A program made the translations under genes and the position numbers. A stretch of DNA of 64,000 nucleotides, taken from the NCBI RefSeq assembly GCF_040372805.1, contig NZ_BAABWJ010000004.1, positions 1 to 64,000 on the forward strand, written 5' to 3'. Positions 23,176 to 31,982 of the stretch are shown piece after piece. This DNA is from Pseudoteredinibacter isoporae_A. Lineage in GTDB: Bacteria; Pseudomonadota; Gammaproteobacteria; Pseudomonadales; Cellvibrionaceae. The notes under the pieces were generated by a model, which was not told the origin of the DNA, did not search any database, and was given only the letters and a program-made list of their open reading frames with translations. Within the stretch, counting starts at the first letter, position 1. Each line of letters begins with the position of its first letter.

Positions 23176-24371
23176 TAGGCAACACCCTCGTTGCTCGCAT
23201 CACCTAACTGCTCAAATTCAGGATGCCATCCAATTTTTAGATCATCTGACAACATGTGATAGGAGCCTTTGGAAAGATACTCTTCTACGAAATCAGGCCG
23301 AATAGGAACAACACCTTGCTGCTGGCAGTACTGATACAGCTTCGCTGAATACGCCCTCTTGGCTTCCTCGGTATCAAGTGATTCCTGCATTTCCATAAAC
23401 GCCTGTTGCTCATACCACTTCTCAAACAGTTTTCTGTCAAAACCACTGATTTCACCCGGGTTCAACAAACCGTCTCCAGCCCACTTATTTCTTTGCTCAA
23501 ACGCTCTGTAGTAATTTGTTATTGCCAATTCGATTAATTTTTTAGGGGCATTAAACAAACGCATTTGTTTAACAAATATCCGCATGTCATTATCTACGTC
23601 CATCGCATTTGGCAACGCATCAACATATTCAGCAGGCAGGTTTGTGAGAGCATATTCCGGTCGTATATTTTCAATTAATTCTTGTAAAACGCCTAAATTG
23701 ATGACACCTGATGGGGTCTTACTCAGAGCTTCCACAACCCACTTGAACCAACTTCCTTCAATTCGGTCGAGGAATGCATCAACTGCCAGAACAGGTACAG
23801 ACTGCCTGGCGATTGGCTTCATATTTTCTCTGATTTTTAATAGGTCATCTGACTTTCCAACAACATAGATTGCACTCAACAAATTATTCCTTTCTGCAAT
23901 ACTCAAACTCTTAAAGGCTTCATAGCCTTTGTCATTTGTCAGATTTAACTCTTCACAGATCCCAGACATAATTCGCTGCGCTTCATCTATATCTCTTTTT
24001 GGGCCAACCCCCAACAAACTTGCCAGCGAGCCCTCCGCAACAGCTTGTGTCGTAACTAATGATAGAATTATATTCCCGAGTGATATCTCTCCAGATTTAA
24101 TCGACTCTACCCAAATCCTAATGGTTTTCCATATATCAGGGCTTCTATCAGTGAGGTTACCTTCCTTACCATGGAACTTAGTCTGCAAAAGCTCTTCCGG
24201 AGAACCATCACTATCGAATGCGATGTCGTCCAACTTCTCGATAGAGACATTAAACTGATCTGGATCAGCCAAATCCGAGAGCTTTTTTAATGACAAATAC
24301 AGAGCAAATCTAATTTGATAGATATAACCTAACATCGAAGCTGATGCGTCGAATTGCGAAGTATTAGACAT
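23175..24371 (-). CDS. ABC-3C effector-type protein with putative REase-like N-terminus
   Basis: First gene of the chain, 398 residues. The N-terminal ~100 residues read ASMLGYIYQIRFALYLSLKK, VSIEKLDDIAFD and ELLQTKFH. The order Glu...Asp...QTK resembles the restriction-endonuclease-like domain (Cap4/DUF4297 type) found at the N terminus of many defence effectors. The rest is helical (EELNLTNDKGYEAFKSLSIA, FNAPKKLIELAITNYYRAFE) and ends with YLSKGSYHMLSDDLKIGWHP, a conserved-looking C-terminal block of the ABC-3C type. If the nuclease reading is right, the complex would destroy DNA on infection; that is an inference. Confidence 0.7.
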   Translation of the reverse strand: MSNTSQFDASASMLGYIYQIRFALYLSLKKLSDLADPDQFNVSIEKLDDIAFDSDGSPEELLQTKFHGKEGNLTDRSPDIWKTIRIWVESIKSGEISLGNIILSLVTTQAVAEGSLASLLGVGPKRDIDEAQRIMSGICEELNLTNDKGYEAFKSLSIAERNNLLSAIYVVGKSDDLLKIRENMKPIARQSVPVLAVDAFLDRIEGSWFKWVVEALSKTPSGVINLGVLQELIENIRPEYALTNLPAEYVDALPNAMDVDNDMRIFVKQMRLFNAPKKLIELAITNYYRAFEQRNKWAGDGLLNPGEISGFDRKLFEKWYEQQAFMEMQESLDTEEAKRAYSAKLYQYCQQQGVVPIRPDFVEEYLSKGSYHMLSDDLKIGWHPEFEQLGDASNEGVA

Positions 24372-24453
24372 GCTTTTTTCCTTGTAATTTGTAACTTCTG
24401 AATTCAGGGGCCAGTTACTTAATTAGTGTCTGCTTTGGCTCGAAAACGGTCCA

Positions 24454-25188
24454 TCAATGAAAATCCACTCCGTCCAAAAAATGTGCCCCGTCGACAGTCA
24501 GCACATTGGTGTAAATCTCGGTACTGTCCACCGATTTGTGCTCCAACAGCTGACTCACGTATTTCAATGGTCGTCCATGTAACAGCAAATGGATGGCAAA
24601 CGAATGACGAAAGGTATGTGCACTGATTGTAAAAGGCGCCTCCTCTACTCGCTCTACCAAGGCATGAATATACCGATTCATCATCTGTCGGAATTTCGGA
24701 AAAATCCGCTCGGTCTTTTTGAAGTCTCCCGAGTAGAGGTAACTCTTGATGCGGTCTTCCAGAGCCTGATCGGTGATAGGGATGTAACGTTTCGGGGAAG
24801 GCTGCAGGGCCTTTTTCGCGAGCCGACCGGGCCGCTGCTTCAGCGTTTTGGGGATCACCCCAAAGTCATAGCCGTCATCGACAATGGGCGTCGGTTTAAA
24901 CACCAGCACCTCAGAAACTCGGGGACCGGTGGTCCACATCAGGTCCAGAATCAAACGAAAGGTCGGGTGTTTTTCGGCGTCGAGCAAGCGCAGGATTTCG
25001 GGCTTGAGCAGGTACACCGGCATGGTATCGACGGTGTCCAGAATGATGGGCCGTTTGGCTACTAAGCGGTCCCAGTCGATCTGCACAGACTGGATCGGAA
25101 AAGCGATCGAGGGCTCTTTCACCGGGTGAAAGAGTCGGCCTGGGCGAGTCGAGGATAATCTTTTGCTACTGGCTGTTATATGTACCAT
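24454..25188 (-). CDS. Tyrosine recombinase, apparently complete
   Basis: ATG 25188 has AAGGA 4 bases upstream and is preferred to the longer ORF; 244 residues. All catalytic boxes are visible: TTGPRVSEVLVF (Arg I), AHTFRHSFAIHLL (HxxR), LLEHKSVDST (His/Lys) and the nucleophile in EIYTNV. The long core-binding N terminus is short and basic. Proteins of this type occur as resolvases or integrases on plasmids and genomic islands. Lying directly behind the ABC-3C genes, it may have mobilised them. Confidence 0.82.
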   Translation of the reverse strand: MVHITASSKRLSSTRPGRLFHPVKEPSIAFPIQSVQIDWDRLVAKRPIILDTVDTMPVYLLKPEILRLLDAEKHPTFRLILDLMWTTGPRVSEVLVFKPTPIVDDGYDFGVIPKTLKQRPGRLAKKALQPSPKRYIPITDQALEDRIKSYLYSGDFKKTERIFPKFRQMMNRYIHALVERVEEAPFTISAHTFRHSFAIHLLLHGRPLKYVSQLLEHKSVDSTEIYTNVLTVDGAHFLDGVDFH

Positions 25189-25466
25189 TTCGTCCTTGAA
25201 CCGAGGTGCAAAACAAGCCCTATTATAGGCAGGGCTTTTCCATATGGGCAACACTGTTTCCCATATAAGATCAGGGACTTATCTTTTATCTAAAAGAACG
25301 CTCCAAAATTAGTGCAACGGGTGCATTATTGCCGTTTTGTCGGTAAAGAGAGAATCCGTGTACTGAGTTTACTATCCGGTCTATCCAATGGTCGCTGCTG
25401 CCCCTGAGTGAGAATCTGTTGGCCAGAGGCTACATATGCACATCAAAGCAGGCCTCAAAAAAACCA
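25189..25466. other. Spacer upstream of the recombinase gene
   Basis: 278 bases between recombinase start and the end of the aldehyde dehydrogenase gene. It contains an interrupted inverted pair AAGAT...ATCTT near 25267-25286 that could be a recombinase binding site. No ORF. Confidence 0.35.
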
Positions 25467-26864
25467 TTAACGTGGTTCATGCATCACAAGCATTTTCTCG
25501 ATCTGCATATCTTCAATTGTGTGCGGAATGCCGCCGACGCCAAGACCCGACTGGCGTAAGCCGGCAAAAGGCATGCCGTCCACACGAAACGCTGTGTGAT
25601 CGTTGAGCATGACCGCCGAGGCATCGATGTTTCGGTAAACCTTCATTGCGGTGTTGATACTTTCTGTAAATACCGCCGCCTGAAAGGCCACGGGTAACGC
25701 ATTGGCTTGATCAATTGCCGTTTGTAAATCGTCATAGCTGTAAACACAAACGACCGGCCCAAAGACTTCTTGTTGTGAGAGCTTTGCATCTTCCGGTGGA
25801 TTAAAAATAACCGTGGGTTCATAACAATTGTTTGGTAGTTGTTTTCCGCCACACAGAAGCTCACCGCCCTCTTCCCCAGTGGCTTCGTTCACCCAGTCGG
25901 CAACTCGCTCCACTTCGACTGGGCGAATGAGTGGCCCTACTTCGGTAGCGATATCGGCAGGGTCACCCACTGCCAAGGAACGTGTGGCTGCCACAAGACG
26001 CTGATTGAACTCTTCAACAATGGCGGTGTGCACAAATACGCGCTGAACCGATACACACACCTGACCTGCGTGGTAAAAGCCCCCTTTTGCAACGGCCGCT
26101 ACTGCTCGCTCGAGATCGGCATCTTTGGCAACAATCAATGGCGCCACGCCTCCGTGTTCCAGTGCGCAACGTGTTCCTGGTGCCAGTTTTGAACGCAACA
26201 TCCAGCCAACCCTGGCGCTGCCTATAAAGCTGAAAAAGCTGGTTCTCGGGTCCGTCACCAAAGCTTCGGTTAAACGGGTTTCTTGCGGTGATACTGTTCG
26301 ACACCAAGGCTCAGGCAAACCCGCCTTATGCAGCAACTCAACGAGGCTGCGGCATGACAAAGGCGTATCCAGTGAGGGTTTTACAATAACAGGACAACCG
26401 ACGGCCACAGCCGGAACGACTTGGTGCACAATCAGGTTGAGTGGGTGGTTAAACGCACTGACAGCAACCACAACGCCGATAGGCTCTTTTTGTGTGAAGG
26501 CCATGCGATTCGCTGAACCTGCTGTGCCGCCAGTGGGTATCACTTCTCCGGCTTCACTGCGTATGCATTCTATGGCCAAGCGCACGCCATCAATGCCGCG
26601 ATCCACTTCAACCAAGGAATCCTGCAGGGGCTTGCCACCCTCTTTGGCGGCCTGCATGGCCAAAGTGTCACGCTGTTCTACCATCAGCTCGACCAATCTC
26701 TCAAGAATGGCAACGCGTTCATGCAGCGGTAGCCAGCTATTACGATCACGGAATAATCCGTAAGCCTCTGACAACATCTGCTCTATCTGATCCGCATTGT
26801 GCAGTGGTACATCACCCAGAACTTCTCCGCTGTAGGGTGCTGTAACGCTATGTTGCTTGTCCAT
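25467..26864 (-). CDS. NAD(P)-dependent aldehyde dehydrogenase
   Basis: A 465-residue ALDH-superfamily enzyme. FNHPLNLIVHQVVPAVAVGC is the N-terminal nucleotide-fold motif, CALEHGGVAPLIV carries the general-base Glu, and GGFYHAGQVCVSVQRVFVH the catalytic Cys. QQEVFGPVV and LRQSGLGVGGIPHTIEDMQI are the C-terminal signatures. It oxidises an aldehyde to the acid; the C-terminal end resembles lactaldehyde/phosphonoacetaldehyde-type members, so a small alpha-oxo or hydroxy aldehyde is plausible. AGGAG lies 5 bases before the ATG. The gene directly upstream is a decayed acetolactate-synthase-like gene, so the original two-gene pathway is probably broken here. Confidence 0.88.
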   Translation of the reverse strand: MDKQHSVTAPYSGEVLGDVPLHNADQIEQMLSEAYGLFRDRNSWLPLHERVAILERLVELMVEQRDTLAMQAAKEGGKPLQDSLVEVDRGIDGVRLAIECIRSEAGEVIPTGGTAGSANRMAFTQKEPIGVVVAVSAFNHPLNLIVHQVVPAVAVGCPVIVKPSLDTPLSCRSLVELLHKAGLPEPWCRTVSPQETRLTEALVTDPRTSFFSFIGSARVGWMLRSKLAPGTRCALEHGGVAPLIVAKDADLERAVAAVAKGGFYHAGQVCVSVQRVFVHTAIVEEFNQRLVAATRSLAVGDPADIATEVGPLIRPVEVERVADWVNEATGEEGGELLCGGKQLPNNCYEPTVIFNPPEDAKLSQQEVFGPVVCVYSYDDLQTAIDQANALPVAFQAAVFTESINTAMKVYRNIDASAVMLNDHTAFRVDGMPFAGLRQSGLGVGGIPHTIEDMQIEKMLVMHEPR

Positions 26865-26872
26865 ATGATCTC

Positions 26873-27145
26873 CTAACTGGTTGCCAATCCCGCCCGGGTG
26901 ATTTCTCCCAGACGTTCAGAGAGCTTCATGTTTTCACGATAATCGACGCTAGCCACAACAAGGCTATGGCTTGGTTCTTTAAGTTCAGCTTAAAGAGTAT
27001 CACTGAAATCAGCGTTGTCATCTACAAGATGGTCTTGTTAGCTGAAAGATTTAGCCATTTCAAGCCAATCGGGATTAGCAAATGCCAGGTTGGCATGCCG
27101 ACCCCACATCGTTTTCAGTAATCCAATGATAGATTTCCAGCTCAT
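26873..27145 (-). pseudogene. Decayed acetolactate synthase-like (ThDP enzyme) C-terminus
   Basis: Read by hand in one frame: GRHANLAFANPDWLEMAKSF then a stop (27038-27040), 15 residues, another stop (26990-26992), then AELKEPSHSLVVAS, VDYRENMKLSERLGEITRAG and the natural stop 26873-26875. GRH-NLxFxNPDWxxxAxSF and PVDYxENMKLxERLG are C-terminal hallmarks of catabolic acetolactate synthase-like enzymes. The 5' part is missing. The two in-frame stops make it a pseudogene. It lies 8 bases ahead of the aldehyde dehydrogenase, as in intact loci of related bacteria as I recall. Confidence 0.65.
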
Positions 27146-27529
27146 TATGATCGCGTAAGTAACAACCCCAAATTAAAGATCCTGATTTAGGCGACCGCTA
27201 GCGGTAATTTGCTTCAGGGCGTTTCACCTGCCATTTACCTCCCGGCGCGGTTATCCGTTTTTTGTTCCTATACCTGTACAGAAATTTGGGTTCTAGCTCC
27301 TACTCTAACTGCGAGTTTCACAGCATAGATTTTAAGTCAAAAGTCCTATTCAGTTTCCCGCAAGGCTTACGTTAACCTAGCTACGCCTTGGGTATAAGGC
27401 CGATAGTGAAATACTGTACCCCAGATCACTTGCACTTCGAGTGCGGGGAATGCCTTGATTTTTCAGCCTTTGGCCTCCAGCCCAGCGCTTTTAAGCATCG
27501 ATCAACAATAACGAATTAGGATAGGGAAA
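27146..27529. other. Intergenic, nothing recognised
   Basis: No ORF with coding character, RNA gene or terminator is seen. It presumably holds the promoter of the SMP-30-like gene and debris of the lost 5' part of the acetolactate-synthase-like gene. Confidence 0.4.
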
Positions 27530-28498
27530 ATGTCCATTAAAATAATATCTGTCACTCTGCTCAGCGTTCTGCTGAGTGTATCTGTTCATGCTCGGGAAGT
27601 TGTCTCGCCGGATATTTTGACGGCAACAGAGAACGCGGTGTTTACCGACGATGGCCGCTACTTTGTAGCCGGTAGCGATGGTATTCATGAGATTCGAGAC
27701 GTCAGCGGGGAAAATTGTGTTCAGGACCCAAACAGCGGCCTGTATGTCTGCCCACTGCTTGCAGCGAAACTGGAAGAGGAAAGCTGTATTTTTCGAGGTA
27801 TGACCACCGATGGTACCTATTTGTACGCGTCTTGCGCTGTTCATCCCAAAGACAACACCTTTTTTCCCGCCACTCGTTCGGCGCTCTATCGAGTGTTGCC
27901 TGGGCGTGAAGGTGTTGAGGAACTATTGATTCGCGATTTCGACGATGTATTGGTACCGAATGGGATGGCCGTTGGGCCAGATGGCAGCTTGTACCTGAGT
28001 GACACCAATGCCAGCTTGGGAATTTTGAAGAAGACCGCCATCGTTAAACTACGCTTTCTCGATGAATCAACACTGGATTTTGTCACTGAACCCTGGTTGC
28101 CAGCATCGCCTCTCTACTCGCTTCCCAATGGTCTTCAAATCGATGGGGATACCTTGTATTTCGTGGGCGGACACAATCTCTGGCAGATCGCCATTCGCAG
28201 TGACGGCAGCGCAGGCTTCCCCCGTTTGAAATATCATACCTATGGCGTCAGTAAATTGATGGATGATTTGGTGATTCTGCCGGACCATATCGCTGTGGCT
28301 GAGTTTGGATTGGTCAATGGTTTGGGCTTCAACAAGATTGTGTTGATCAAACGCCGAGGCTTCGGTTTTCCGAAAAAGATTCGAACCGGTCTGACTCAGC
28401 TTTCTAGCCTGGCCTGGGAAGAAGGCAACTTGTTTACTCCAGGCAGTTTTGTCGGCACCAGTTTCCTTCAAGGCGGCTTGTACGAATTTGAGCGTTAA
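27530..28498 (+). CDS. Exported SMP-30/gluconolactonase-like beta-propeller protein
   Basis: The 322-residue product has a clear signal peptide (MSIKIISVTLLSVLLSVSVHA, cleavage after VHA; 21 residues given as MSIKIISV plus TLLSVLLSVSVHA). The mature part shows propeller repeats: DDGRYFVAGSDGIHEI, TTDGTYLYASC, VLVPNGMAVGPDGSLYLSDT (shortened VGPDGSLYLSD), LPNGLQIDGDTLYFVGG. PNGMAVGPDGxLYxSD is the metal-site region of SMP-30/strictosidine-synthase-like proteins. Several Cys (ENCVQD, YVCPLL, ESCIF, ASCAV) suggest disulphides in the periplasm. It could be a lactonase or a scaffolding propeller. No operon partner. Confidence 0.72.
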   Translation: MSIKIISVTLLSVLLSVSVHAREVVSPDILTATENAVFTDDGRYFVAGSDGIHEIRDVSGENCVQDPNSGLYVCPLLAAKLEEESCIFRGMTTDGTYLYASCAVHPKDNTFFPATRSALYRVLPGREGVEELLIRDFDDVLVPNGMAVGPDGSLYLSDTNASLGILKKTAIVKLRFLDESTLDFVTEPWLPASPLYSLPNGLQIDGDTLYFVGGHNLWQIAIRSDGSAGFPRLKYHTYGVSKLMDDLVILPDHIAVAEFGLVNGLGFNKIVLIKRRGFGFPKKIRTGLTQLSSLAWEEGNLFTPGSFVGTSFLQGGLYEFER

Positions 28499-29460
28499 GC
28501 CGATTTATCCAAAAGGCTGAGTGATACCCCCTGCTCAGCTCTGCTCAGTCCATCGTCTATCGTCCGTGTGGGTACCAAGCTTATATTCTTTGGGCTTAAT
28601 TGATGTTCTATCGCATACAACATTGGATTGGTCGTTTTGAGCCAAAGGACTTATTCATATGAGGTTTTATTTTCGGTATTCTGGCACACGAAATTTAACG
28701 AGCTAATTATTGGTATTCAACGTGCGTGACGCTATACAAGACCTTCCTTGTGCCCTATTTGGGCTTTGCTTATTGGTGGTATTGGCTTACCTCCATCTGC
28801 AAGAGTTTGAGTTTGGGACGATGGGAATGTTTTCACTCGCCGAGCTACTGGAAACCGTTTACTGGATTGATATCTTCAAGCTGATTGTCGGCTAGTAATC
28901 GTCGGTCGGCGTCATGTTCTAATGCGCTGACTTTTATGGAATTTTCCTTTCTGTAGTTTCTCTTTTCTTGTTCTTTTCTACCCAGTTATCTCGCGTGTTC
29001 GCCGGCATTGATGCTACTCAGTACCGACATTAAATGCATGTATCGAATGCGAATTTTCTGTTTTAGGCTTTGCTCACTTCATAGTAACGTCGCAAAACAC
29101 GTGTTTAAGCACCACCTTTTTGATGAACTGAATGCCGTCTTGATAGGCCAAGTTGCTGTGTTGTCTCGTTAAAAATCATACCTAAAACTGACCTTTCAGC
29201 CCTATTGGCACACGAAAACCCATTCGTTATTCCAGCCAACGACAGTTGATAGACATACCTAATACCCCTCGATAATTTTATTTAATAGCTGCTATTGCAC
29301 TAATTAATTACCCCAATAAATACCCCCTCCATATACTGAAAAAACTTCGACTTACCCAATGGCTGTACGACAAGGCACTTAAACTTCGAGATAACAACAG
29401 GGATGAAGAGTTGAAGCGAGAGAAGAACAAACACATGTTTTACAAAAAAAGGTGAAAGGT
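28499..29460. other. Long intergenic region before katG
   Basis: About 0.95 kb without a convincing gene. A 61-codon TTG-initiated ORF at 28710-28895 (one hydrophobic stretch, LCLLVVLAYLHL) is a weak candidate. No terminator with a clear T-run was found after the propeller gene. The katG promoter and any OxyR site should lie at the right end but I could not assign them. Confidence 0.4.
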
Positions 29461-31749
29461 ATGAAGCTCCGATCCGTTATAAAGCAGTCATCTATGGCGA
29501 GTGTGATCGCCCTGCTGATGTCTTCAGGTGTAGCCATTGCAGAGTCAAAAGAAATCAGCAAACCCAAAGGTGCAGCGGGCTCTGGCACGTTTGCGGTTGG
29601 GCAAGCGAAAACCAATCAGTTTTGGTGGCCTGATCAATTGAATCTCGCTCCACTTCGCGATCACGATAGCCGCTCGAACCCTTACGGCGATAATTTCAGT
29701 TATGCGCGCGCGTTCCAGAATTTGGATATGGCGGCGCTGAAAAAAGATCTGAATGACATGATGACCACTTCGCAGGACTGGTGGCCAGCGGACTGGGGAC
29801 ACTACGGCCCCCTGTTTATTCGTCTGTCCTGGCATAGCGCAGGCACCTACCGAACACTGGACGGTCGCGGCGGTGGCGACGGCGGCCAGATGCGCTTTAA
29901 TCCATTGAACAGCTGGCCCGACAACGGGAATCTCGACAAAGCTAAGCGCCTGTTGTGGCCGATCAAACAGAAATACGGTCAAAGTATTTCCTGGGGCGAC
30001 CTGATGGTACTTGCTGGTACGGTTGCGCTGGAAAACATGGGTTTTAAAACCTATGGCTTTGCCGGTGGTCGTTCCGATGATTGGGAACCCGATCTGGTGT
30101 ACTGGGGACCGGAAGTGGAAATGCTGGCCAGTGATCGTCACGGAAAAAATGGCAAGCTGAAACGTCCGCTGGGCGCTACCCATATGGGTTTGATTTACGT
30201 GAATCCGGAAGGCCCACGTGGTAAACCTGATCCTAAAGGCTCTGCGCGAAACATCCGTGTTGCCTTTGGTCGCATGGCGATGAACGATGAAGAAACGGTC
30301 GCGCTTGTGGCTGGTGGACACACCTTCGGCAAGATGCATGGTGCGCACAAAGCCGGAAAATGTGTGGGTGCCGATCCCGGAGCCGCTGGGGTTGAAGAGC
30401 AAGGCCTGGGCTGGAAAAACAAATGCGGTAAAGGCCACTCAGAAGATACGGTAACCAGTGGTTTGGAAGGTGCCTGGACACAAGCACCCACCAAGTGGAC
30501 AACGCTGTATTTACAAAACCTGTTGAATTTCGAATGGAAGCAAACCCGCAGCCCGGCCGGTGCGATTCAATGGGTGCCTACGGATGAATCTCTGCACAAA
30601 ACCGTGCCGGACGCTCACGTCAAAGGCAAATACAACCCACCGGTTATGACAACAGCAGACCTTGCTTTGAAATACGATCCGGCCTACAAAAAGATTGCTC
30701 AACGCTTTCTGGCGAATCCTGAAGAGTATCGCCTGGCCTTCGCAAAAGCCTGGTACAAACTGACCCACCGAGACATGGGGCCACGTGCACGTTACCTGGG
30801 TGACAATGTGCCGGCAGAAACCTTGATCTGGCAAGACCCTGTACCCACCGTTAAACACAGCTTAATCGATGCGAGCGACATTAAGCGTTTGAAGAACAAT
30901 ATCCTGAACAGTGGTGTAAGTGCGTCAGAACTCGTGCGCACCGCCTGGGCTTCGGCCGCAAGCTTCCGAGCCTCGGATAAACGCGGTGGTGCTAACGGCG
31001 CACGTATTGCTTTGGCCCCTCAAAAGAATTGGGCGGTTAACAATCCCAAAGAACTGGCGAAAGTGCTGGAAAAACTGAAGAAAGTTCAGAGCCAGTTCAA
31101 TCAGCACGCTTCGAAAGGCAAACAGGTTTCACTGGCCGATGTGATTGTTCTCGGTGGTGCTGCGGGTATTGAAAAAGCGGCGAAAGCAGGCGGTGTTCCC
31201 GTCAGTGTGCCATTCAGTCCGGGCCGTGGCGATACCACGCAGGCGCAAACCGATGTGCGCTCCTTCGCCCTGCTGGAACCCAAGGCCGATGCGTTTCGAA
31301 ACTACTTCAACGCACAGAGCAGTTATCGCAGCCCAGCAGAGATGTTGGTGGATCGTGCAGAACAATTGAACCTTTCGGTTCCCGAGATGACGGCATTGAT
31401 CGGTGGTCTTCGAGTCCTGAATGCCAATACCGGTGGTTCACAACACGGCGTATTTACCGATAAGCCCGGCACCTTGAGCAATGACTTCTTTGTGAATTTG
31501 TTGGATATGTCGACACAATGGAAAAAATCGAAAACCGATGGTTTGTATGATGGTTTTGACCGAAAGTCGGGCAAGAAAAAGTACAGCGCTACCACGGTCG
31601 ATTTGATTTTCGGTTCCAACTCTGAATTGCGAGCGATTGCTGAAGTGTACGCTTATGACAACTCCAAACAGAAGTTCGCCGACGATTTCGCCAAGGCTTG
31701 GTCGAAAGTGATGCAACTGGATCGATTCGATCTGCGCCACGAGCTTTAG
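29461..31749 (+). CDS. katG: Catalase-peroxidase, exported form
   Basis: A bifunctional haem catalase-peroxidase of 762 residues from ATG 29461 (GGTGAAAGGT upstream; an in-frame GTG at 29452 is the alternative). The distal haem side is RLSWHSAGTYR (Arg, Trp, His). LIYVNPEGP supplies the Tyr of the Trp-Tyr-Met crosslink, and VALVAGGHTFGKMHGAH the proximal His. The typical second, degenerate peroxidase domain follows (~430-750). Unlike cytosolic KatG it starts with a signal peptide (SSMASVIALLMSSGVAIAES), so it acts in the periplasm like KatP-type enzymes, destroying external peroxide. Confidence 0.93.
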   Translation: MKLRSVIKQSSMASVIALLMSSGVAIAESKEISKPKGAAGSGTFAVGQAKTNQFWWPDQLNLAPLRDHDSRSNPYGDNFSYARAFQNLDMAALKKDLNDMMTTSQDWWPADWGHYGPLFIRLSWHSAGTYRTLDGRGGGDGGQMRFNPLNSWPDNGNLDKAKRLLWPIKQKYGQSISWGDLMVLAGTVALENMGFKTYGFAGGRSDDWEPDLVYWGPEVEMLASDRHGKNGKLKRPLGATHMGLIYVNPEGPRGKPDPKGSARNIRVAFGRMAMNDEETVALVAGGHTFGKMHGAHKAGKCVGADPGAAGVEEQGLGWKNKCGKGHSEDTVTSGLEGAWTQAPTKWTTLYLQNLLNFEWKQTRSPAGAIQWVPTDESLHKTVPDAHVKGKYNPPVMTTADLALKYDPAYKKIAQRFLANPEEYRLAFAKAWYKLTHRDMGPRARYLGDNVPAETLIWQDPVPTVKHSLIDASDIKRLKNNILNSGVSASELVRTAWASAASFRASDKRGGANGARIALAPQKNWAVNNPKELAKVLEKLKKVQSQFNQHASKGKQVSLADVIVLGGAAGIEKAAKAGGVPVSVPFSPGRGDTTQAQTDVRSFALLEPKADAFRNYFNAQSSYRSPAEMLVDRAEQLNLSVPEMTALIGGLRVLNANTGGSQHGVFTDKPGTLSNDFFVNLLDMSTQWKKSKTDGLYDGFDRKSGKKKYSATTVDLIFGSNSELRAIAEVYAYDNSKQKFADDFAKAWSKVMQLDRFDLRHEL

Positions 31750-31894
31750 GCATTGGCATACCTCCCCTCTCGCTTGGTCTTCACCGTGATGGGAGGGTTG
31801 GATTGATGCAGCAGATTCAAGGTTCTGATGAGGAAAGTGACCAAGGGCACTTCTTATCAGCGCCTGTGTCCAGAAGTACTGCCCCGCGATAGTT

Positions 31895-31921
31895 AGCTCC
31901 CCGTTATGGGGAGCTTTTTTT
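31895..31921 (+). terminator. Rho-independent terminator after katG
   Basis: AGCTCCCC-gttat-GGGGAGCT followed by seven T. It lies ~145 bases past the katG stop and ~60 bases before the convergent permease gene end. Confidence 0.85.
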
Positions 31922-31982
31922 ATATTGAGGGAATTGCTATTGCATGGTTTTTTATCGGTATAAGAGTTTTTTGAACCCGCTG

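Noticed and set aside
29545..30438. Long minus ORF opposite katG
   Set aside because: It is an antisense shadow of the strongly coding katG frame.
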